The position numbers were made by a program, and so were the translations under genes. From NCBI GenBank assembly GCA_002308215.1, contig DBVO01000004.1:3975-9151 (forward strand): a stretch of DNA of 5,177 bases, written 5' to 3'. The notes under the pieces were generated by a model. The model was not told the origin of the DNA, made no database searches, and worked only from the letters and a program-made list of their open reading frames with translations. Shown piece after piece: positions 1 through 5,177 of the stretch; the stretch's first letter is position 1, and each line of letters opens with the position of its first letter. This stretch comes from Christensenella sp. UBA1262 (GTDB lineage Bacteria > Bacillota > Clostridia > Christensenellales > CAG-917).

Positions 1-2013
1 AAAGATAAATATATGACAATTGGTAAACCTGTCGCTAATACAAAAACTTATATACTAGATAAAGCTGGACATATCTTACCAATTGATGCTGTCGGTGATT
101 TAACAATCGCTGGAGAAGGCGTCGGTATTGGATATCTTGGTTTAGATGATAAGACCAAAGAGAAGTTTATAACTGTCGAAGGGAAACGCGCTTATAGAAG
201 TGGTGACCTTGCAAGATATAATACTGAAGGTAATGTCGAATTCTTTGGAAGATTGGATAACCAAGTTAAACTCCGTGGTTTACGTGTTGAGCTTGATGAA
301 ATAGAGAAGGTTCTCAATTCTTATCCAAGCATTTCAAGAAGTATCATTCTTGTTAAGACAAATAAAGTCGACGGTGATTATTTGGCAGCATATTTCACAG
401 CTCCATACGAAGTCGATAAAGAAGACCTTACGAAACATATGGCTAAATCACTCACGCCATACATGATTCCTAAGGTAATTATACAAGTTGACAAGATGCC
501 TCTTACCGCAAGCGGTAAGATTGATAAAAAAGCACTTCCAGAACCTGAAGCAAATGTTCCAGAAGACAAAGGTGATAAGAAGCAACCAAGAAATGAATTA
601 GAAAAGAAATTGGCAAGAATATTTGCTAAAGCTTTAGGTGTTGATAGTATTGGTATTGATGAAGACTTCTTTGATCTTGGTGGCACATCGCTTTCTGCCT
701 CTAAGATTGCAATGCTCGCACTTCAAGAGAATGTGCCAGTAGCATATAAGGATGTATTTGATTATCCAACAGTCTTAGAACTTGAGAAGCATATTAAGGA
801 TCAAAGCGGTGAAAAGCAAGAAGAAAAGGAAGAAGAGGTAGTCGTTGTTAACTCTCTCGACTACAATACAACCAGATTCATTAATGATGTTAAATGCTCA
901 CGTCCACTTGGCACAGTTCTTGTAACAGGTGTTACTGGATTCCTTGGTATCCACATTCTTAAGGAATTGCTTGACCAAGATAGAGAAGTAGTTGCACTTG
1001 TTCGTTCTTCATCTAGAATCAATGCTAAAGATAGATTGGAAGGACTCTTGGCATACTATTTTGATTCGCCACTTCAAGATAAGGTTGAAAAGTATGTTAA
1101 GATAGTTGACTCAGATATAACTGATGAAAACTTGAAGCTTAAGCTTCAAGAAGTTCACTATGATACAATTATCAACTGTGCTGCTCTTGTCAAACACTTT
1201 GCAGTAGATGATAGTATTGAACGAGTTAACGTCGGTGGCGTTAAGAACCTTATTGGAATAGCAAAAGAGAATGGTGCTAGACTAATCCAAATTTCTACAC
1301 TTTCTGTAGCTGGTGAAAATATCGATGGTAAGTTTGATGATAGCTTCAGAATGAAAGAGAATATGCTTGACTTTGGTCAAGATATTTCGAACAAATATGT
1401 CCATTCTAAGTTTAATGGTGAAAAGGCAATTCTCGAAGCTGCTGACGAAGGCCTTGATGGTAAGGTTATAAGAGTAGGTAATCTCATGAGCAGAGCAAGC
1501 GATGGTGAATTCCAAGCAAACTCAATTACAAATGGCTTTATGAGAGACTTGAAAGGCTATGTAACACTCCAGAAATTCCCAGTCAATTCTATGGACGCAA
1601 CAGTAGACTTTACGCCAATTGATGAAGTAGCAAAAGCAATACTACTTCTTGCAACAACAGATAAGAAGTTTACAGTCTTCCATGCTGCAAACTCACATGC
1701 AGTGCAGATGGGCGATATAGTAGCAGCACTTAACAAACTTGGCTATAAGGTTGATGTAGTAAGTGATGAAGATTTCTATGAAGCAATGAAAGTAATGATG
1801 GCAGACGAATCAAAGAGTATGCTGGTATCATCACTTATCAACTATGCATCAAGTGATGCTCATACACACTCATTCATCCTTACAGATAATGAATTTACAA
1901 ACAAAGCGCTTTACCATCTTGGTTATAGATGGCCAATTACAGATGACAAATATCTGATGCAAGCAATTGAATCACTTGCAACATTAAACTTCTTTACGAG
2001 GACAGATATCTAA
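1..2013 (+). CDS. Nonribosomal peptide synthetase, C-terminal part: adenylation (partial) - carrier - terminal thioester reductase
   Basis: This is the end of an NRPS that activates an amino acid as its adenylate, loads it on a phosphopantetheine carrier and releases the peptide by NAD(P)H reduction of the thioester. The frame is open to base 1, so the gene starts upstream; the ATG at 13 lies inside the adenylation domain and is not a start. Numbering from that Met: A6-like GDLTIAGEGV (29-38), A7 YRSGDL (61-66), A8 GRLDNQVKLRG (79-89) and A10 LTASGKIDKKALP (164-176, catalytic Lys169). The carrier (about 192-261) has DFFDLGGTSL, with Ser226 as the phosphopantetheine site. After an acidic linker comes a Lys2-type reductase (about 298-666): TGVTGFLG (305-312) binds the cofactor, Arg331 suggests NADPH, and Thr429, Tyr462 and Lys466 (YVHSK) form the catalytic set. 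The specificity pocket (A3-A5) lies outside the window, so the substrate cannot be predicted. The next gene is probably translationally coupled. Domain calls are secure; the product is unknown. Confidence 0.95.
   Translation, partial: KDKYMTIGKPVANTKTYILDKAGHILPIDAVGDLTIAGEGVGIGYLGLDDKTKEKFITVEGKRAYRSGDLARYNTEGNVEFFGRLDNQVKLRGLRVELDEIEKVLNSYPSISRSIILVKTNKVDGDYLAAYFTAPYEVDKEDLTKHMAKSLTPYMIPKVIIQVDKMPLTASGKIDKKALPEPEANVPEDKGDKKQPRNELEKKLARIFAKALGVDSIGIDEDFFDLGGTSLSASKIAMLALQENVPVAYKDVFDYPTVLELEKHIKDQSGEKQEEKEEEVVVVNSLDYNTTRFINDVKCSRPLGTVLVTGVTGFLGIHILKELLDQDREVVALVRSSSRINAKDRLEGLLAYYFDSPLQDKVEKYVKIVDSDITDENLKLKLQEVHYDTIINCAALVKHFAVDDSIERVNVGGVKNLIGIAKENGARLIQISTLSVAGENIDGKFDDSFRMKENMLDFGQDISNKYVHSKFNGEKAILEAADEGLDGKVIRVGNLMSRASDGEFQANSITNGFMRDLKGYVTLQKFPVNSMDATVDFTPIDEVAKAILLLATTDKKFTVFHAANSHAVQMGDIVAALNKLGYKVDVVSDEDFYEAMKVMMADESKSMLVSSLINYASSDAHTHSFILTDNEFTNKALYHLGYRWPITDDKYLMQAIESLATLNFFTRTDI
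1131..1150. repeat. Perfect 20-base palindrome inside the NRPS reductase coding region
   Basis: The half-site CTTGAAGCTT is followed directly by its exact reverse complement AAGCTTCAAG, with no loop. It encodes the Leu-Lys-Leu-Lys-Leu-Gln run near residues 374-379 of the reductase. Alternating Leu/Lys codons (CTT, AAG) readily produce such symmetry, so a function is doubtful; the symmetry itself is exact. Confidence 0.9.
1998..2001 (+). promoter_or_regulatory. Shine-Dalgarno site of the MATE-ATPase gene, inside the NRPS 3' end
   Basis: GAGG lies 11 bases before the ATG at 2013, within the last codons of the NRPS. The junction reads TAATG, so the stop codon and start codon share one base. This favours re-initiation by ribosomes finishing the synthetase. 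It supports 2013 as the start rather than the internal Met codons further in (for example Met22, already inside the first membrane helix). Confidence 0.6.
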
Positions 2014-3785
2014 TGGAAAGAAATACAAAACTTATTGACAAAAAGTTTTATCAATATTTATTACCATCAGTGCTGATGATATTTGCAATGCAATTCAGCT
2101 CTCTTATTGATGGTATTATAATTGGCAACATGATTGGGCCTGAATCTTTGTCTGCAGATTCAATTATTATGCCTGTTTTGTATATTATACAAATACCTGG
2201 ATTTGCACTCAGTGCAGGTGGGTCTATTGCTATTGCAAACTTGCTTGGTAAACGTAACCTAGAACAAGCAAATAAGGTATTTTCCGCATGCTTGATATTC
2301 GGTACAGCAATTTCAGCAGTTTTTGCAATCATAGGGCCATTTGTTGCAAGACCACTTGCAAATTTGTTTGCTGAATCTTTATCAGAGTATTCATATCAAT
2401 ACATCCTTGTTTACATGACAACAAATCCTATAATTATGCTTGCTGTCATGCTTGCATCATTTATAGCAACTGATAATAATCCAAAACTTGCTGCAATTTT
2501 TTACATAATTGCAAGTTTGATAAAGATTGGTGCTGAAGTGTTGTTTATTAAAGCTCTTGATATGGGTTCATATGGTGCAGCTCTTTCAACAGCAGTAGGA
2601 TATGGCTCTGGACTTATTACTCTTGTCTTCTATGTGCGCTCAAAGAAACGTATGCTTCGTTTCACATTTAAGATTAAGGGTGGATGGGAAGAGATGAAGA
2701 TAGCGCTTAAAGCATCTGTGCCAACAGCACTTACGTTTTTGCTTTTAGCTGCGCAATTGTTCGTAATTAATATCGTATTCAGTCGTATGATAACAGATGC
2801 TGTTGACCTTATTGTTTTCGGACTTGTAACCAATCTTATCTTTGTCTTCGATTTGTTCTCAGGAGGAATACTTGGACTTATACCAACTGTATGTGGCGTT
2901 TTATATGGTGAGAAAGACGTATACTCATTAAAGTCGATACTTAAAAAGATTTATCTTTTTAATATAATTGTTTCAGCACTTATCACAGTTGTCTTTATGA
3001 TTTGGCCACAGGCATATGCGATTATATTCGGATATAAAGATTCAGGTGAAATCATGGAATATGCGTCCTTGATTATCAGGATTTATCTTATTTCAGCTAT
3101 TCCACTTGAGATCAATAAATTCTCAACGAACTATTATCCTGCAATCGAAAAGAGTGTGCCATCTGTACTTACAGTTATTTTAAGAGAAGGAATCTTTATC
3201 ATCCCGCTTACACTTGTGCTTTTGAAAACACATGGAATGGTCGGTTTCGCAATCGCAAGAGTAGTAACAGAAGTCGCAACACTCATCGTTATCTATGCCT
3301 TTGTATTCATATATGAGTTGAAACACAAACAGTATAAAGGCCTATTTATGCTCGAGAAAGAAGATTTGAACAGCTTTGATATCTCAGTTGAGAATAAGAT
3401 TGAAAAAGCTGCTGTCGCATCTCAAGAAGTTGCAAGCTTTGCTCTTGAACATGGTGTTGATAATAGAAACGCACAGATTCTTGCATTAGCAACTGAAGAA
3501 ATGATAGACAACATTGTTTATTATGGATACAAGAGACAAAGCGCAAATTATATTGACGTTAACGTCAAAATCAGTGAAAATGAACTACTGTTAAGAATTA
3601 GAGACGATGGCTTGCCATTCGATCCAACCAAATATGAATGTGAAAAAGATGAGCAATATGTCACTGGTGGCATTGCACTTATAGTAGCATTGGCAGATGA
3701 AATGAATTATATGAGAGTCTTAAATCTCAACAATACAGTTATAAAAATAAAATTAGGAGAGCAAACAGATGGAAATCAAAATTGA
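2013..3785 (+). CDS. MATE-family efflux transporter fused to a C-terminal RsbW/SpoIIAB-type ATPase (serine kinase) domain
   Basis: Residues 1-440 form a MATE-type multidrug/metabolite exporter, normally a Na+- or H+-driven antiporter. About twelve hydrophobic helices can be placed, near 15-35, 50-70, 88-112, 130-150, 160-180, 188-207, 235-257, 265-292, 312-334, 350-370, 387-405 and 411-434. The N-terminus (LLPSVLMIF, then LIDGIIIGNMIG) is typical of the family. MATE proteins usually end near 450 residues; this one continues after a charged linker (435-455) into a GHKL ATPase domain (about 456-582). That domain has an N-box, LATEEMIDNIVYYGY, with Glu496 and Asn500 at the catalytic-base and Mg2+ positions of SpoIIAB. 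It has a G1 box, IRDDGLPFDP (Asp531, Gly533), and a weaker G2 box, TGGIALIVALADEM (551-564). No phospho-acceptor His helix is present, so it is RsbW-like rather than a histidine kinase. With an even number of helices the ATPase should face the cytoplasm. The STAS and phosphatase genes downstream are its expected partners. Export of the NRPS product is inferred from position; control of transport by the ATPase is a hypothesis. Confidence 0.93.
   Translation: MERNTKLIDKKFYQYLLPSVLMIFAMQFSSLIDGIIIGNMIGPESLSADSIIMPVLYIIQIPGFALSAGGSIAIANLLGKRNLEQANKVFSACLIFGTAISAVFAIIGPFVARPLANLFAESLSEYSYQYILVYMTTNPIIMLAVMLASFIATDNNPKLAAIFYIIASLIKIGAEVLFIKALDMGSYGAALSTAVGYGSGLITLVFYVRSKKRMLRFTFKIKGGWEEMKIALKASVPTALTFLLLAAQLFVINIVFSRMITDAVDLIVFGLVTNLIFVFDLFSGGILGLIPTVCGVLYGEKDVYSLKSILKKIYLFNIIVSALITVVFMIWPQAYAIIFGYKDSGEIMEYASLIIRIYLISAIPLEINKFSTNYYPAIEKSVPSVLTVILREGIFIIPLTLVLLKTHGMVGFAIARVVTEVATLIVIYAFVFIYELKHKQYKGLFMLEKEDLNSFDISVENKIEKAAVASQEVASFALEHGVDNRNAQILALATEEMIDNIVYYGYKRQSANYIDVNVKISENELLLRIRDDGLPFDPTKYECEKDEQYVTGGIALIVALADEMNYMRVLNLNNTVIKIKLGEQTDGNQN
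3553..3568. repeat. Perfect 16-base palindrome inside the ATPase-domain coding region
   Basis: TTGACGTT is followed directly by AACGTCAA. It encodes part of the strand IDVNVKI in the ATPase domain (residues 514-520). It resembles an operator half-site pair but lies deep inside a gene, so it is probably incidental. Confidence 0.85.
3755..3761 (+). promoter_or_regulatory. Shine-Dalgarno site of the STAS gene, inside the MATE-ATPase gene
   Basis: AGGAGAG sits 7 bases before the ATG at 3769, inside the last codons of the transporter-ATPase gene. This strong site fixes the STAS start and shows that the 17-base overlap between the two genes is real. Confidence 0.8.
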
Positions 3786-4065
3786 ACATGGCGATGCATT
3801 TAGAGTATCAGCAAAGGGCAGACTCGATACTGTCACTTCCGTTGATTTTGACAACGCAATCAAAAATGAAACGATAAGTGAAAACTTAGTTATTATCGAT
3901 TTTGCAGACATTGAGTATATCTCATCAGCTGGACTTCGTGTTCTTCTTGCTTTAAAGCGCACACTTGATGAGCAAGGTAAGGAACTTGAAATTCACAACA
4001 TAAATGCAGTAGTACGTGAAATTTTCAACGTAACTGGTTTTATTAACGCACTAACAATTAAGTAA
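3769..4065 (+). CDS. STAS-domain anti-sigma factor antagonist (RsbV/SpoIIAA-like)
   Basis: A 98-residue single-domain cytoplasmic STAS protein, the usual length for RsbV/SpoIIAA. In this family the unphosphorylated protein binds the ATPase/kinase partner and displaces its client; the kinase inactivates it by phosphorylating one serine, and a PP2C phosphatase reactivates it. The pattern is complete: strand FRVSAKGRLDT (11-21), strand NLVIIDFADIEYISSAGLRVLL (39-60, described by position), helix LKRTLDEQG, then LEIHNINAVVREIF and the closing segment VTGFINALTI. Ser53, in ISSAGL, aligns with SpoIIAA Ser58. The residue before it is Ser52, where SpoIIAA and RsbV have Asp. The gene overlaps the transporter-kinase gene by 17 bases and is followed 12 bases later by the phosphatase, so its partners are probably the products of these two genes. 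Family is near certain; the partner assignment is inferred from context. Confidence 0.95.
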   Translation: MEIKIEHGDAFRVSAKGRLDTVTSVDFDNAIKNETISENLVIIDFADIEYISSAGLRVLLALKRTLDEQGKELEIHNINAVVREIFNVTGFINALTIK

Positions 4066-4071
4066 GAGAGG
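4066..4071 (+). promoter_or_regulatory. Shine-Dalgarno site of the sensor-phosphatase gene
   Basis: GAGAGG immediately follows the STAS stop codon and lies 6 bases before the ATG at 4078. It fixes the start of the last gene. The 12-base gap leaves no room for a terminator or a separate promoter. Confidence 0.75.
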
Positions 4072-4077
4072 TTTGTT

Positions 4078-5177
4078 ATGCGATTTGGTATTCGCGCTAA
4101 AATCATACTTGTAGGAGCAGGTTTGACGATTTTTGTCATGCTTGTATCTTTATTAGTTGGCTATTATATATTCAATCGTAGGGCAAAAAATGATTTTGCA
4201 GATTCGTTGGATCAAAATGCTAACCTTTTAAATGATTTTTTAAGCGACACTCATACATTAACTAGTCTTGGCAGCGTTAGCGATTATATTTTGACCGAAT
4301 ACAATAATAATCCTGATGCTGTGCCTGAAGATGCAGATATTCAAACGAAGTTTGATTATTATCAATTAACATATTCAAATCTCTATCCATCCAAGATTCC
4401 AATTGGTATGTCACAAGCTAAAGCCATTTACATGAACTACTACTATACAATTAGTTCTGCGCTTTCATCAGTGACATCTGCGTTTGGTATTACTGAAGCT
4501 TATATTGCTTTTAAAGATACTGATAGAAACCGTCTTGTATATATAGTCGATTCTGAATATGGTCTTGACAATAATTATAATGTAAATACAAGACTTCCTG
4601 GTGCTTATCATACAATTAATGATGAAGATGTAGACCTTCCATATATAAAGGGGTGTTCTTTGCCAATCAAAATGATTAATGGAGCAAAGACTGTTTATTA
4701 TGATTTGTTAATGGATGAAGGCGGTGGGGAACTCGCTTATTATGGAACCATTGTTATAGAATTTGATGAAACTAAAGTTAATGAATCCGTTAACTCGTTC
4801 TTGAAGATGGAGCTTATTGCTCTTTCTATTGCAACTGTTGTTCTTATTGTAGTTTATGGTCTAGTGTCATATTTTTTAATCGTCAAGAATATTACTAAAC
4901 TTAATAAAGCAACAGAAACATTTACAGAACATGCTCTTAGTGGTGAAAAACTTGAAGTTATTAATCCAAGTATTAAAAGTAAAGATGAGTTAGGTAAATT
5001 GTCCAAATCATTTGTCACACTAGAGAATGAAATAATCAAGTATACAGAAAAAATTGAAGTTGCAGCTGAAGAAAAGGCTAATTTGAATGCCGAACTTCAT
5101 GTAGCAACTCAAATTCAGATGGAAGATTTGCCTTCTTCTACATTTGCTGATGGCAAGATTAAACTTGCAGCTTCAAT
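4078..5177 (+). CDS. Membrane sensor with HAMP domain and RsbU/SpoIIE-type PP2C phosphatase, N-terminal part
   Basis: The open frame runs off the window end; 366 complete codons are visible. In order: a short basic N-terminus, a membrane helix (about 9-31), an extracytoplasmic region of about 210 residues, a second helix (about 245-267), a HAMP-like segment (about 268-320, with KDELGKLSKSF at 302-312), a coiled-coil-like stretch (about 313-338), and then ELHVATQIQMEDLP (339-352). That last motif is the typical entry to the PP2C-type phosphatase domain of RsbU/SpoIIE-like receptors. The catalytic Asp motifs that would confirm activity lie past the window end. The outer region may be a Cache-like sensor fold (for example AYIAFKDTDRNRLVYIVD, 141-158), but this is tentative. 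The family dephosphorylates STAS antagonists, so the STAS protein encoded just upstream is the likely substrate. A histidine kinase or chemoreceptor with the same TM-sensor-TM-HAMP front end is less likely because of the motif after HAMP. Confidence 0.88.
   Translation, partial: MRFGIRAKIILVGAGLTIFVMLVSLLVGYYIFNRRAKNDFADSLDQNANLLNDFLSDTHTLTSLGSVSDYILTEYNNNPDAVPEDADIQTKFDYYQLTYSNLYPSKIPIGMSQAKAIYMNYYYTISSALSSVTSAFGITEAYIAFKDTDRNRLVYIVDSEYGLDNNYNVNTRLPGAYHTINDEDVDLPYIKGCSLPIKMINGAKTVYYDLLMDEGGGELAYYGTIVIEFDETKVNESVNSFLKMELIALSIATVVLIVVYGLVSYFLIVKNITKLNKATETFTEHALSGEKLEVINPSIKSKDELGKLSKSFVTLENEIIKYTEKIEVAAEEKANLNAELHVATQIQMEDLPSSTFADGKIKLAAS

Larger units (their letters stand above)
1..5177 (+). 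other. Single tightly packed operon segment (NRPS, MATE-kinase, STAS, phosphatase)
   Basis: All four genes run in the same direction. Their junctions are a 1-base overlap (2013), a 17-base overlap (3769-3785) and a 12-base gap (4066-4077), each with its own Shine-Dalgarno site. I see no intrinsic terminator or convincing promoter at any junction, so co-transcription is likely. The operon start and end both lie outside the window. Confidence 0.85.

Noticed and set aside
13..15. ATG at 13 as the start of a complete 666-residue protein
   Set aside because: It lies inside the adenylation domain just before the IGKPVANT segment. The frame is open back to base 1, there is no Shine-Dalgarno site, and the A1-A5 motifs are missing, so the gene starts upstream.
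378..686. Minus-strand open frame of about 100 codons opposite the NRPS
   Set aside because: It lies opposite clear adenylation and carrier motifs, has no recognisable domain and has a low-complexity Ser-rich composition. The same reasoning removes minus-strand frames at 1282-1515, 2051-2332, 2630-2833, 3346-3546, 3753-3962 and 4854-5039.
3315..3380. A frameshift or lost stop codon joining two separate genes (MATE and RsbW)
   Set aside because: The frame is continuous, the linker is of ordinary charged composition, and I see no Shine-Dalgarno plus start codon at the domain boundary that would suggest a recent separate gene. Comparison with relatives would settle this.
3553..3568. The 16-base palindrome as an operator for the STAS/phosphatase genes
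   Set aside because: It lies about 200 bases upstream of the STAS start, within coding sequence for a conserved ATPase strand, and no promoter-like elements accompany it.
3378..3758. Reading the C-terminal ATPase domain as a histidine kinase
   Set aside because: No dimerisation/phospho-acceptor His helix precedes the N-box, and the N-box and DDG pattern, together with the adjacent STAS and phosphatase genes, fit the RsbW/SpoIIAB group.
4063..4080. Terminator or independent promoter between the STAS and phosphatase genes
   Set aside because: The gap is 12 bases, holds only a Shine-Dalgarno site and has no inverted repeat with a T run.
4078..5177. Last gene as a chemoreceptor or sensor histidine kinase
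   Set aside because: The TM-sensor-TM-HAMP front end fits all three, but the ELHVATQIQMEDLP motif after HAMP is the signature entry to RsbU/SpoIIE-type phosphatase domains.

Overview
The window is an AT-rich stretch (by eye, GC in the mid-30s percent) packed with four genes on the + strand, with no intergenic gap longer than 12 bases. Base composition, strong Shine-Dalgarno sites and protein style suggest a low-GC Firmicute, most likely an anaerobic gut or rumen Clostridia member (Lachnospiraceae or Ruminococcaceae type). That placement is inference; no marker gene is present.

Layout. (1) Bases 1-2013: the 3' end of a nonribosomal peptide synthetase (NRPS), covering the C-terminal part of an adenylation domain, a carrier domain and a terminal NAD(P)H-dependent thioester reductase; the 5' part lies outside. 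(2) Bases 2013-3785: a 590-residue fusion of a 12-helix MATE-family efflux transporter and a cytoplasmic RsbW/SpoIIAB-type ATPase (serine-kinase/anti-sigma fold). Its ATG shares one base with the NRPS stop codon. (3) Bases 3769-4065: a 98-residue stand-alone STAS protein of the anti-sigma-factor-antagonist type, overlapping the previous gene by 17 bases. (4) Bases 4078-5177: the N-terminal 366 residues of a membrane-anchored sensor, arranged TM - extracytoplasmic domain - TM - HAMP - start of an RsbU/SpoIIE-type PP2C phosphatase, cut off by the window end.

How they may work together (inference). The synthetase should release its peptide reductively, as an aldehyde or a product derived from one, and the MATE protein is the obvious candidate exporter. 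The last three genes contain all three roles of a partner-switching circuit: kinase (ATPase domain fused to the transporter), phosphorylatable antagonist (STAS protein) and receptor phosphatase. No sigma factor is visible in the window and the kinase is tethered to the transporter. The circuit may therefore control the transporter itself, or sequester a regulator at the membrane according to transport state. This possible sensor-phosphatase / STAS / transporter-kinase export switch beside an NRPS is the most interesting content of the window.
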